Source of the DNA: Paludibacteraceae bacterium
GTDB taxonomy: Bacteria > Bacteroidota > Bacteroidia > Bacteroidales > Paludibacteraceae
Length of the DNA: 64,000 nt
Assembly (NCBI GenBank): GCA_017550335.1
Contig: JAFZPM010000005.1
Location: forward strand, 1 to 64,000
Direction: 5' to 3'
Positions 53,701 through 60,981 of this stretch are shown piece after piece. Each line of letters starts with the position of its first letter. Position 1 is the first letter of the stretch. Made by a program: the position numbers and the translations under genes. A model generated the notes under the pieces. That model saw only the letters and a program-made list of their open reading frames with translations, was not told where the DNA came from and searched no databases.

Positions 53701-55293
53701 GGAATCCCACACATAGGGATCACAGGAAACACCGAGATATGCGAAGGGGAGAGTTCCACGCTTTCCGTCACAGGGGACTCCTTCTCCGAGAACCACTACT
53801 TATGGAACACGGGAGACACGACCCCAAGCATCATCACCCGCACAGAAGGCTCCTTCATCGTCACCTTGTCCAACCGCTCCGGATGCGTCGCAACCGACAC
53901 CTTCCTCCTAACGGTGCATCCCACCCCTTTCATCCAAATAGAGGGTCCGTCAATCGTCTGCGCCAACGACTCCATCCTTCTGACTTATCGGCAAACCACG
54001 GACAACACAATCGTCCGCCACATCTGGAACAACGAAGGAAGAGACTCCGCCATCTACGTCTCCACCGCTGGCACCCATACGCTACAGGTGATCGACGAGC
54101 ACGCCTGCGCCAGCAACATGGCCGAGCACACGGTCAAGACCAGGACGCCTAACCCTATCTCCGTCACGGGAGACTTCAACATATGCAACCAACAGGATGA
54201 TGAGGCGCGGATCTCCGCCCATAGCCAAGGCGCGGTCTTCTACGCTTGGCTCACCCTAGAAGGGGACACTCTGACGGACGGAGACGCCACCCTCCTGGCA
54301 ACCCAAGCGGGAACCTTCAGGGCCATCGCGATGGACTCCTTCGGTTGCGTCCTCCGCAAAACGGCGACCATCAAAGGGCACAACGCACCTGACGTCTCCA
54401 TCAAAGGTGCCGAGACCCCTGTCTGCGGTCCTTCATTCGCCACACTCTACATCGAACCGAGAGAGGATATCCGCTCCATCCTTTGGAGCAACGGGGAAAC
54501 CAGCTCGCAGATCATCTTGGACACGAGCGGCAAGCATCAGGTAACCATCACCGACACGTTCGGGTGCAGGGGAACAGACAAGGCGGAACTGATCCTCAAC
54601 GATATCCCCGGCATGCGCATAGAGGGTGACTTCGGATTCTGTCCGGGCTCATCCGCCACAATCAACGCCAGCGGTGCGGACAAGTATCTGTGGAGCAACG
54701 GTTCCGCAAGCGAACAAGCGGAGATACGCGAGCCGGGCGATTACACCGTCCATGCCACCGACCGCTACGGATGCATCAAAGATCTCACGTTCCACATCGT
54801 CTCATACGATATACCCGACCTCTCCATCGTGCATAGCCCAGCACACATCTCCAGGATAAACCCGGAAGTGAAATTCATCGCCTTCTCCAACGAGGACGTC
54901 AGCGAATGCGCCTTCTCTTGGTCGATGGGCGACGGGAACAACATGGAGGGCAAAGAGTTCTCCTACACGTTCGACCTTCAACAGCAACGATGGTTCAACG
55001 TGACCCTGACCGCAACCACCACACACGGATGCGTCGACAACAAATTGGTCACGCTAGGTGTGGACCTGGAGATCCCCAACACCATCACACCCAACGGAGA
55101 CGGGGTCAACGACATCTTCATGAAAGGGTTTGACGTGGAGATATTCGACCGACATGGCAAAAGGATATTCAACGGGAAAGATGGTTGGGACGGACAACTG
55201 AAGGACAAGAGCGTGGTGGCGGACACCTACTACTACGTGCTGACCGACATCACAGGCGATATCTATCGAGGGTACCTAACCGTCAGAAAGTAA
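47764..55293 (+). CDS. Giant PKD/Ig-like repeat adhesin with T9SS type B sorting domain
   Basis: The 2509-residue protein has a signal peptide (RTILAAVLSLTISEARG) and then about 28 beta-sandwich units of about 75-85 residues. Their shared pattern is a Cys-Glu-Gly start, YxWSTGDTSxSI in the middle and GxYxVxxTxxxGC at the end. The final 70 residues (from about 2439: IPNTITPNGDGVNDIF, VEIFDRHGKRIFNG, VVADTYYYVLTD) form the gliding-associated type B domain. A three-unit block of about 220 residues (DNA near 50450-51105) is repeated next to itself (51106-51768). The protein is probably exported by T9SS as a surface filament or adhesin. It is followed 11 bases later by a PorP/SprF gene. Confidence 0.88.
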   Translation: MSISHLKEGLFFRTILAAVLSLTISEARGWSVDETVYICEGGASKTITAEGVSYRDENKIEWFSDEGCNTRLATGVSFTVGSDKVGKSIYVRKNGETEAKEIQIRQAQPFQLGIIEQSNGGVLCKNGMVSLSSRIAGLPDPQNVSYKWYKDNMLVGSDSIYDATDIGNYTFSVTSQGCEKTITTVIAPEKEKKITKASGADAICNGGHINIEVAGMDSYQWSGEGVSNPVGNKCQINKDGVVTIVGKSIEGGCTDTLKLNIRPKESLEVEIEGVTAFCPGMDSTRLIAVVKGIPDDELTFQWHDDFLNDLGESSSITIGDEGRYTVYVNSSGCNGSTDAYIRKIENVAPTKIDQNGTVFVCAGSTTNISGIEPSLTSYIWQDGEGNIISEEKKVTLRNEGEYHVTGYTQEGCVSDVVDFRVEVKDNPGLFLPLLLPCKGDTVELEAQFADTLNFRWTSPSSIASETSTKLAIHTDGIYTAQVRDMSTKCFTNSSIEIQFLDYPVITAPDTFILCKGYSTEIHVEETNGTQDSYQWRDESGRIVKTRDNSLIVSQAGQYTFRTENEHGCPSEKKIVVVSKDRPSVVLTQSQKYLCNEDESVVISAKSDNARSYHWTRDNSTIANEAEISVNEPGTYRLFVTGQNNCVMDTSIIVASKSQAKVTYTIDTICEGSSGMIHLFSDVECDYLWEDGLTLKDYTVSKENIYTVTATDRINHCSQKLHIQVDLRPKPTIEADKDLYTLCEGDSIIICDYNSGGSNTRGKAIYNPFHASKMFIGKKGEEITNTYSLTVKKGGEYHIVGTSPFGCISDTLKLTFNEKKKPVITLDGSQSICLGDTGKIRSSVTGAEPFQYKWEGQEETPSLSVSKAGTYTLTVTDNNGCANTASTTIDVDTVEAEIVGPDQFCTDSVITLTASGNAASYIWNGENTSKTSYRVGQEGPVRLKATSRHGCEIILTKEVRKRAIPVITTDSVSYFCENSSTELRAEMDSTPSKFIWGASPDTPQQTLNVDQEGTYTVTGYDQWNCPSKPRDIHVQMTPTPQVKITGADFVCEEGEPIQLVASVQTNYDYNEWSTGERADTITVEKGGEFSVVSHVGLCQSEPASFKVEFIRKPNIRIEGKEQFCTDSILTLTAQGDAEKYYWNDAPENETQYTLTHSETVSLKGINSHGCQTVITQDFTQRAIPVIHLDSVTYYCENSSIEIQAIMDSAPSLFVWNGTEETSSASYTADHESTVKVMGYDAWGCPSKEVETQVRMTKIPQVTIQGKDYVCQNGEPTALTVQVEGVHDRIEWSTGETNDTIYSDKGGQYIAKAYIGVCGSSPDTFDVEYKKIPKVSIEEGESVEFCDSLSVTLHAQSPTATTYRWEPSGDSSAVIEVNTAGTFTVHVEDQFGCANSESTQTIAIPGPQMRIIGDATLCELGTTVISLECPDCVQQIWNTGETSSEITIYQSGTYTAKGTDQRGCPNSATHILNITPAPDVTIEGRREITGDDSTTLVAVATGEEPFRYYWTPTKEMTSSILVTSDDIDQQGNYSVIVYDRNGCYNFTTTQITKHSVKLNGKLSFCEGDSSTLTAVGNGISSYRWSTGDTSNSITVSQAGLYSIITSHDIGLEDTIRFEVVVHPNPQVNISGDVAFCRGDSAYIHIQSDVTNNLWSTGSSQDSIIVREKGSYSVTSTSEFGCVSRDTIDIDVYELPDVSISGPDSILEGGRITLQGEGAITYQWDQPDTLAESIEIEEGGLYSVVGTDLHNCRNSASHDVRVIPVPHPLINDTINGHTIACVDDKVMLVASGASTYLWDTGETNDTIYAKESRIYTVIGCLNNGQCDSVHFSVELSPRPRMMAIEGNNRICRDSFTLFTAHTYEDSLVSHFSWSTGDNTPSIKASEPGTYTVRASSIYGCLSDSLSIVLSHYPTPEPIISGIAEICEGSATTLFAKGGRSYLWLDTDSQDDHITVNSEGKVSLRAWNEYGCAADTSTYVTMRGIPHIGITGNTEICEGESSTLSVTGDSFSENHYLWNTGDTTPSIITRTEGSFIVTLSNRSGCVATDTFLLTVHPTPFIQIEGPSIVCANDSILLTYRQTTDNTIVRHIWNNEGRDSAIYVSTAGTHTLQVIDEHACASNMAEHTVKTRTPNPISVTGDFNICNQQDDEARISAHSQGAVFYAWLTLEGDTLTDGDATLLATQAGTFRAIAMDSFGCVLRKTATIKGHNAPDVSIKGAETPVCGPSFATLYIEPREDIRSILWSNGETSSQIILDTSGKHQVTITDTFGCRGTDKAELILNDIPGMRIEGDFGFCPGSSATINASGADKYLWSNGSASEQAEIREPGDYTVHATDRYGCIKDLTFHIVSYDIPDLSIVHSPAHISRINPEVKFIAFSNEDVSECAFSWSMGDGNNMEGKEFSYTFDLQQQRWFNVTLTATTTHGCVDNKLVTLGVDLEIPNTITPNGDGVNDIFMKGFDVEIFDRHGKRIFNGKDGWDGQLKDKSVVADTYYYVLTDITGDIYRGYLTVRK
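50450..51768 (+). repeat. Tandem duplication of a three-domain block inside the adhesin gene
   Basis: Two consecutive blocks of about 657 bases encode the same order of motifs: QFCTDS...LTLTA, then RAIPVI...YCENSS (YFCENSS in block 1), then YD.W.CPSK, PQV and V(C)(E/Q).GEP, then EWSTGE..DTI. The blocks differ in detail, so the duplication is not recent. Confidence 0.7.
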
Positions 55294-55304
55294 CGAATCA
55301 AGGA

Positions 55305-56300
55305 ATGAAAAAGATCATAACACTCATCATCGGCGCGATCCTTCCACTAGCGGCGCTCGCACAAATGGATGCGGACGCCTGCCACTTCTGGAGCGACTGG
55401 TCGTTATACAACCCAGGGAACATCAAACCCTACAATGCGGGGACACTCTTGCTCAGGGGGCAACAGATAGGCTTCAACGGGCAACCCTACACCGTGGCCG
55501 CCAACTTCTCCTTCTTCAATGCAAAGCTATCCTCCCAGTTCGGCGGGGAGATCAGGTTCGACCACGCAGGCTACACAAGCACTGCGAAAGTGGACTTCAG
55601 GTACGCCTACAGCATCGGGTCCGACTACGACAGGGTGAACCTGGGTCTCTCGGGAGGAATATCCTACCTGAACTATGACCTGGACAAGGTGATCGTCGAC
55701 AACACATCCGACGAGCTGGCATTCTCCGAGGAGGAGAAGCATCTGAAGCCCAACTACAACTTCGGCGTGGAATGGATCCATCGGGTAGACAAGGAATATG
55801 CGGAGGCGGACGAGCTCTCCGTGGGCGGATCCATCCTCAACCTGGAGGATTTCCTGAGCAGGAAGGCCTTCCGCAACACCATCAACTCCATGTACCTCTA
55901 CGCCGCCTACCGGCACCGGACCATCCACCACTTCGACTGGCTGGGAGGGGCGCTCTTCAACTACTACGACACAAACCGTTCGCAGGTCGAACTGCACGGC
56001 GCGGCCATCCTGACGGCGGCGGACGATGGAGGGTTGGATACCTACGACAAAGTGGCCGTGGGCGTATCCTACCGTCACAACGTGCAAGGCTACGGCAACA
56101 ACGACATGACCATCAACGCAGGTTGGGGAATCACCAAGCACTTCCACATCGGCTACGCCTTCGACTTCGTGGTGGAGGACAACGTGAGGAAGCCCTACTC
56201 CACCCATGAGCTCATCCTACAATACCGCTTCGTGAACCGCAAATGCGTGAACGGCAGATTCAGCGGAACCAAGGGATTCATGCCGTACGGAGGTCGCTAA
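55305..56300 (+). CDS. PorP/SprF family protein paired with the 2509-residue adhesin
   Basis: The 331-residue protein starts at the ATG at 55305 with a signal peptide (KKIITLIIGAILPLAALAQ). It continues with family features: FWSDWSLYNPGNIKPYNAG, GQQIGFNGQPYTVAANFSF, GLSGGISYLNYDLDKV and ITKHFHIGYAFDFVV. The frame is open further upstream into the adhesin gene (to 55185), but that part has no signal peptide. It follows the adhesin stop by 11 bases, the usual arrangement of a type B substrate and its PorP/SprF partner, so joint export and anchoring is the likely role. This is the third PorP/SprF in the window. Confidence 0.88.
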   Translation: MKKIITLIIGAILPLAALAQMDADACHFWSDWSLYNPGNIKPYNAGTLLLRGQQIGFNGQPYTVAANFSFFNAKLSSQFGGEIRFDHAGYTSTAKVDFRYAYSIGSDYDRVNLGLSGGISYLNYDLDKVIVDNTSDELAFSEEEKHLKPNYNFGVEWIHRVDKEYAEADELSVGGSILNLEDFLSRKAFRNTINSMYLYAAYRHRTIHHFDWLGGALFNYYDTNRSQVELHGAAILTAADDGGLDTYDKVAVGVSYRHNVQGYGNNDMTINAGWGITKHFHIGYAFDFVVEDNVRKPYSTHELILQYRFVNRKCVNGRFSGTKGFMPYGGR

Positions 56301-56354
56301 GGGAGACGATGCCCCAAGGAGTCAGATGCCACAAAACAAGAAGAGGTGGAACCG

Positions 56355-56840
56355 TCACATGACGAGAGGGGCCAATCGCACCCAGCAATAGACCAAGGAG
56401 ACCGCCGCGAGGCCGAGGTCAATCCCCCAAGGAATCATCTTACCATCCTCCTTATTCCGCACAAGGAACGAGGAGAGCGCCAGCAAGACAGCCAACGCAC
56501 CAGCGATGACAAAACCCACCTGCATCATGTCGACGCTGTTGGGCCAATGCATTATTCTGAACAAAATACCGATCTGTCCCACACACAAACCGACACCCAA
56601 CAGGAGACGAAGCACACACGCCCTTATGATGCTCCCCCTTATTCTTTTGGCAGCGTCCAATTCCGCCCCGGAAAGCGCAGGAAGCGCAGGGACATTCGTC
56701 CCGATACCCACCAATGGCACGAAGACCAAAAAGAGGGGAATAAGCAACGATACGGCAGCGTGGATAGCACCCGACAGAAGGCCCCAAGGCAATACCGCCA
56801 AGACAATAAGCCCTATCATAAACCGAGACGTGTTTCGCAT
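56355..56840 (-). CDS. Small GldL-like membrane protein, function unknown
   Basis: The 161-residue protein has about four transmembrane helices and the motif GILFRIMHWP near residue 95. It aligns along its length with the membrane part of the 305-residue protein at 46521-47438: LIVLAV, a LVPLVGI segment, LFRIMHWP, the PWGIDLGLAAVSLVY end. It lacks the soluble C-terminal domain. It starts 26 bases after the stop of traN in the same direction with no promoter visible in between, so it seems to be the last gene of the conjugation operon. It converges with the PorP/SprF gene. Confidence 0.65.
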   Translation of the reverse strand: MRNTSRFMIGLIVLAVLPWGLLSGAIHAAVSLLIPLFLVFVPLVGIGTNVPALPALSGAELDAAKRIRGSIIRACVLRLLLGVGLCVGQIGILFRIMHWPNSVDMMQVGFVIAGALAVLLALSSFLVRNKEDGKMIPWGIDLGLAAVSLVYCWVRLAPLVM

Positions 56841-56866
56841 ACTATCTGGGAATATATTTTTATGAA

Positions 56867-57997
56867 TTACTTCAACACCTTAGCAGAAAGCAAATCGTGG
56901 TTGGAAATCGTGAACTGCAGGTGACGGCCTCCATTCTTCTCGAAGACCTCAAAGAAGAGATTATGCTTATCAGGGATAGTGAACCTTTTAAAGAAAAGCA
57001 CCGTATGGTAAGTACTATTAGCAGGGACGAACAAAGACTTGTCGTTCTGCACAAACTCATAGAGCGGTGTGATATCATCGATCTGCATCGCCTGCTTCTT
57101 CAAGTTCTTACGGTTGGTGATGTAACACTTGATAAAATCTATATCGTAATCGATTTGCGAACCATTTGCGATAGCGAGATGAAACATGGCGACATCATCC
57201 TTGATGAAAATCCCTTGCAGGGCGAAAGTCATCTTGCCATCCATGATGCCTCGATTCATCTGAGCTCCCTTGGAAATCACCAACTCACCCAAAGTCCGCA
57301 TATCCGTCTCATTGACATTGATGACGGAAAAGACAGTTCCCCTCTTGTCCGCATCGTCCACCGAGAAATTCAGCACCTCAGGCACCTCCTTATAGACGAC
57401 ATCGAATGCGTAGATGTTCTTATCCTCCGTGACGACAGTGAGGGAGGTCTCCTTGAAAAGATTCGTGTCATAGGGATAACACTTCGCCATGACCATGTTA
57501 TCGGTATTCGGCACATGGTCGATGATGGCAGAATCGCACCCCACGCTCATGTCCACCACCTTATGGGGGAAGGTGATATGGGAGGTCCTGTCATCGGAGA
57601 GCTCCACCTTCAGCGGACGGATCACGTCCTCCTCGCCCAGCGTTTTACCCCGCACATTGGCGGCCACGACGCCCGGGTTTTGCTCATAATGGACATGGAA
57701 TGTATGCACCTCCCCATCCTTCGTGATGAAAGTGACATGCGTCTCGACGAAACGAGGCACACGGCTTCGTATCCTAGCGATGGAGGAGACACTGGTACGC
57801 TCTATCTGGATATCGTCCGTGCCATGGTCAATGTTACTGATATCGCTTTTAAATTTGAGATATACCCACTTCACATCCGAAACGCCCAATTCAATCACAT
57901 CAAACCCCTTTATGCGTTCTTGAGCATATAACGGACAAGAAAGGACGAGCAGGAATATCGCATACCATAAAGATTTCACCACACGAGCCAAAACCAT
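56867..57997 (-). CDS. traN: Conjugative transposon protein TraN
   Basis: About 376 residues from the ATG at 57997 (a longer ATG at 58057 precedes an unlikely polar stretch). The signal peptide is VVKSLWYAIFLLVLSCPLYAQ. The family (DUF4138) features are IELGVSDVKWVYLKFKSDI, the FHVHYEQNP strand, LIVEVT-like beta segments and FVPANSTYHTVLFFKRFTIPDKHNLFFEVFEKNGGRHLQFTIS at the end. TraN of CTnDOT-type elements is part of the mating channel at the outer side. It follows traM by about 100 bases. Confidence 0.88.
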   Translation of the reverse strand: MVLARVVKSLWYAIFLLVLSCPLYAQERIKGFDVIELGVSDVKWVYLKFKSDISNIDHGTDDIQIERTSVSSIARIRSRVPRFVETHVTFITKDGEVHTFHVHYEQNPGVVAANVRGKTLGEEDVIRPLKVELSDDRTSHITFPHKVVDMSVGCDSAIIDHVPNTDNMVMAKCYPYDTNLFKETSLTVVTEDKNIYAFDVVYKEVPEVLNFSVDDADKRGTVFSVINVNETDMRTLGELVISKGAQMNRGIMDGKMTFALQGIFIKDDVAMFHLAIANGSQIDYDIDFIKCYITNRKNLKKQAMQIDDITPLYEFVQNDKSLFVPANSTYHTVLFFKRFTIPDKHNLFFEVFEKNGGRHLQFTISNHDLLSAKVLK

Positions 57998-58098
57998 GAC
58001 AATTCTCTTTTCTAAATAATTATATATCGAACAAAAGCCCAATAAAGGGAGTGCCACCTGACAAAATGAATAGCGAGAGCAAAATTATAAAAAAACGG

Positions 58099-59256
58099 CT
58101 ATTCCAACTTGATAAATATTTTATAATTAGCGGGTAAATCCACACTTTTTTTTCGTTGAGCCTTCTCCAGCACAGTCTTCGTCCCATCAATAAGCGTATT
58201 TGTCACCTTCGTAACCATGCTATAACCGCCAGACACACGCTGGTCGGACCCTGAGATAGCGCTCTGTCCGCCCTCTTTCGCCACTTCGTTAGCCAAGTTC
58301 TCACCGGTATATAAACCCCTCATACCGTCTTGGTCGTATATGGTTCCCCTAAAAGGATAGAGATCTCCGTTGAACTTAATACTCTCCGTCGTTATCATCA
58401 CACGGTTTTCGCTGAAGACGACCGAACCAATCAGGTTCGTGCTGGCAGGAATCTTCGTTCCATTAATCACGACAGGTTCCAAAAGGCGTATATACACTTG
58501 GCTAGAAGAGCGCACGCCTTTCTGCTCACCATGTATGACCGCAGAGATTGTCCCTTTATCACTGACTCCCACCGACTGGCCATTTTCTGTCTTGAAACCC
58601 CTATTGCCACGGGAACTACCCGTCAAAACCCTATTCTCGCTTGCCACGGCAATCGGTTTAGGCTCCGGAGACCTTCCTAAGCCCAGCAATACCGAGTCAG
58701 CATGAGTACCCAACTGGTTACGCACCCGGCGGAGAGCATCTTCCTTCTTTGCGGTCAGGATTAATGCGTTCAAGGAGTCCTCCTTCGTCGACTCCTGTTT
58801 TTTCCTTGCAGGAGCAACAGAAACATTTTTACGGGAAGCACGAGGTTCCTCCTTCACGGGAGCAGGCACTTCTGATTGAGCCACAGGTTCATCGTCCTCT
58901 ATCTTAGACAAAAGATCATCCACGTTCACCGGCTCCGTCTTCTCCTCCTTAGGCGCATTCATGGAGTTCAGCATGTCGAACGACGAGTTCTGCGCCAAGT
59001 GCTGGTTCTTCTCCATACTCACACGCGATTGTTCCTTCCTAACCGCCTCAAGTTTACCCTCCGAAGCATACAAATCGTCAGGGTCAGGAAGACTCGTATT
59101 AAGACCCTCCGGAGCGTCATCGGCCATCACCAACGACTCATCATCTCCGCCTCCACCTAAGATAAAGAACAAGGCCACCACCGTCAGGAAAACAAACACG
59201 CCACCCACATGCAGCAAGTTCCTTTGTTTATCAATTTTACCTTTTTGTTCCATCAT
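58099..59256 (-). CDS. traM: Conjugative transposon protein TraM
   Basis: The 385-residue protein has one N-terminal transmembrane helix (HVGGVFVFLTVVALFFILGG) and a charged proline/glutamate-rich linker to about residue 190. The C-terminal VirB10-like domain has ISAVIHGEQKGVRSSSQVYIRLLEPVVINGTKIPASTNLIG and FNGDLYPFRGTIYDQDGM. TraM spans the periplasm as a scaffold of the mating channel. It lies seven bases after the traL-like gene. Confidence 0.9.
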   Translation of the reverse strand: MMEQKGKIDKQRNLLHVGGVFVFLTVVALFFILGGGGDDESLVMADDAPEGLNTSLPDPDDLYASEGKLEAVRKEQSRVSMEKNQHLAQNSSFDMLNSMNAPKEEKTEPVNVDDLLSKIEDDEPVAQSEVPAPVKEEPRASRKNVSVAPARKKQESTKEDSLNALILTAKKEDALRRVRNQLGTHADSVLLGLGRSPEPKPIAVASENRVLTGSSRGNRGFKTENGQSVGVSDKGTISAVIHGEQKGVRSSSQVYIRLLEPVVINGTKIPASTNLIGSVVFSENRVMITTESIKFNGDLYPFRGTIYDQDGMRGLYTGENLANEVAKEGGQSAISGSDQRVSGGYSMVTKVTNTLIDGTKTVLEKAQRKKSVDLPANYKIFIKLE

Positions 59257-59262
59257 AAAAAC

Positions 59263-59667
59263 CTATTTAAAATAGAAGTCATTATTCACTGTATCAGAAG
59301 TTTGCATCGTCTCTTTCATAGAGTCTAGATTCATTACTGACAAATCCTTGGTATCCACTTTCTTCCAATCGATGATAGAGTCGCGAACCATTTCCGTCAA
59401 AGAGGCAGACTCCTTGGATCTGAAGAAAAAAGAGCGCGTAAAATTAAAAATCAGAAGGAGAAACATAAAACCAAAGACGAGGAAGAACCATTTTTTCCTG
59501 GATGCGATATCCATGGCATTCAACCGCTTCTCCGTCCTATCACTCATCTCCCTCCCCTTCCGCTGATAATATTCCTTAAAACTCTTCGAGGAGTCCCTCT
59601 CAGCACCGGAAGATTGGGAGTTACTAGGCTCGAGGACCTCTTCCTTTTCGTTATCTTCTAAACTCAT
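59263..59667 (-). CDS. Small membrane protein in traL position
   Basis: From the ATG at 59667 the product has 134 residues (an ATG at 59703 would add 12 and overlap the preceding gene by 26 bases). An acidic N-terminus leads to EYYQRKGREMSDRTEKRLNAM, a transmembrane helix (KKWFFLVFGFMFLLLIFNFT) and a polar C-terminus. TraL of Bacteroides elements is a small single-pass protein located between traK and traM; position and topology fit, but sequence support is weak. Confidence 0.6.
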   Translation of the reverse strand: MSLEDNEKEEVLEPSNSQSSGAERDSSKSFKEYYQRKGREMSDRTEKRLNAMDIASRKKWFFLVFGFMFLLLIFNFTRSFFFRSKESASLTEMVRDSIIDWKKVDTKDLSVMNLDSMKETMQTSDTVNNDFYFK

Positions 59668-59677
59668 ATCGTTAAAA

Positions 59678-60358
59678 TTATTCGTTTGACAATGTTGTAT
59701 CACTTTGTTGTTCCTGCGTCAAGTCAGGCTTATACCCCTTTCTTTCCACCACGCCCAGTTCATCTTCCCGAACGATTCTCCACCCCTGCGCGATAAAGCC
59801 CTGCGGGTCCAATTCATCCCTGACACACGATTCCAGATAGCATTCCGTCACAAGGCTCTTAAAGACGATCCTATCACTGGAAACCATGGATGTTTTGCCA
59901 TAGAGGGTAACCTTGAACTCATACTGATCACTCTTATTCACAACGATGCTATCGCAAAGGAACTCAGTAGAGACTCCATTCGCCACCAAAGAGTTATAGA
60001 AACCTTTCTCGCTCAACGAGTTACAATAACTTTTCACATCCGTCCCCGACAAATATTCCGCGATCCGGAGATTCTTTTTGATGAAATCCATATCAGGAGA
60101 GAGGATGAAAAGCAATTCATGCAACCGCTTGACATGAGCCTCCGCCTCGGCGACACGATTCACGGAGACATTCTCCGCCAAAGCCAGTTTCAATGTATTA
60201 CGGCTATCCACCACATAAACGACGTTCCGTTCCTCGTCAGCGCCATCGAAAGTCACCTTTAACAACCAGACAGTCAACCCAGTCACAACGGCCGTAACAC
60301 ACACCATGATGAATTTCACCAACTTAAAAGTTGCAGGTATATCGTTGTTCATTCCCAT
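59678..60358 (-). CDS. Second, divergent TraK-like protein
   Basis: The 226-residue protein has one N-terminal transmembrane helix (LVKFIMVCVTAVVTGLTVWLL). It keeps the TraK pattern in the same order as its neighbour: VYVVDSRNTLKLAL (TraK: VYALQG...VMCAL), VNRVAEAEAHVKRLHELLF (RPVEARAAIERFHQLFF), LSPDMDFIK, LSEKGFYNSLV, CDSIVV, LYGKTSM and LVTECYLESCVR..LDPQGFIAQ. TraK is the VirB8-like inner-membrane part of the mating channel. Its ATG shares a base with the stop of the upstream traK. CTnDOT-type operons normally carry one traK, so this is an ancient duplication or a captured variant. Confidence 0.78.
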   Translation of the reverse strand: MGMNNDIPATFKLVKFIMVCVTAVVTGLTVWLLKVTFDGADEERNVVYVVDSRNTLKLALAENVSVNRVAEAEAHVKRLHELLFILSPDMDFIKKNLRIAEYLSGTDVKSYCNSLSEKGFYNSLVANGVSTEFLCDSIVVNKSDQYEFKVTLYGKTSMVSSDRIVFKSLVTECYLESCVRDELDPQGFIAQGWRIVREDELGVVERKGYKPDLTQEQQSDTTLSNE

Positions 60359-60981
60359 CAGTACAAAGAATTAAGTTGAGTATCCTTATTGCTAATCACA
60401 GTCAGATTCTCGATGAGGAATCCGTTGGGTGTAGCCTCCGAACGGGGACAATTCCTCAACTCGCACGACGTGATGAGTTCCCTGACTGTGACGGAAGAGC
60501 GGCGGACAATGGCCGTTTTACCATACATCACCGCACCATACGGATAACGGGAGAAGTCTGTCGTGACGCTATCACACTTATATTGGCATACAATGCCCGC
60601 CTCGACAATCTGCCGGTAAAAACCATTAGCGGTCATGTTGTCATACATCTGCACGGCTGAATTATCCGCCATGGAGAGCGCCTTCTCCACCCCATACTGT
60701 ATCGCCCCATTGTCAGGGTAGAGGTTGAAGAAGAGTTGATGGAACCGCTCGATAGCAGCCCTCGCCTCCACCGGACGGTTGTCCGTCGTGTTCTGGTTCA
60801 ATGCGCACATCACAGACTCTTCGCCCTGCAACGCATAGACCTTACTCTGTTGATTCCTCTTGAACTGAAGGGAAAACAACACCGCGCATAAGATGACCAC
60901 CAGATTAGAAGCCACCAGCAAAATGAGGAACAACCTCACATGCGAAAATGCGCTCTGGATATTCGTTAACGATCGTATCAT
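60358..60981 (-). CDS. traK: Conjugative transposon protein TraK
   Basis: The 207-residue protein is of normal TraK length and has LTNIQSAFSHVRLFLILLVASNLVVILCAVL (membrane helix), KVYALQGEESVMCALNQN, NRPVEARAAIERFHQLFFNLYPDNGAIQ, ANGFYRQIVEA and SCELRNCPRSEATPNGFLIENL, all close to CTnDOT TraK. It is VirB8-like and lies at the inner membrane. It overlaps the end of traJ by four bases and is followed directly by a second, divergent TraK-like gene. Confidence 0.92.
   Translation of the reverse strand: MIRSLTNIQSAFSHVRLFLILLVASNLVVILCAVLFSLQFKRNQQSKVYALQGEESVMCALNQNTTDNRPVEARAAIERFHQLFFNLYPDNGAIQYGVEKALSMADNSAVQMYDNMTANGFYRQIVEAGIVCQYKCDSVTTDFSRYPYGAVMYGKTAIVRRSSVTVRELITSCELRNCPRSEATPNGFLIENLTVISNKDTQLNSLY

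Noticed and set aside
55185..55304. Longer start of the PorP/SprF gene inside the adhesin gene
   Set aside because: The extension is Arg-rich, overlaps the adhesin's sorting domain out of frame and hides the signal peptide.
59668..59703. Start of the traL-like gene at 59703
   Set aside because: It would overlap the TraK-like gene by 26 bases, whereas all other junctions in the operon overlap by four bases or fewer; the ATG at 59667 avoids this.
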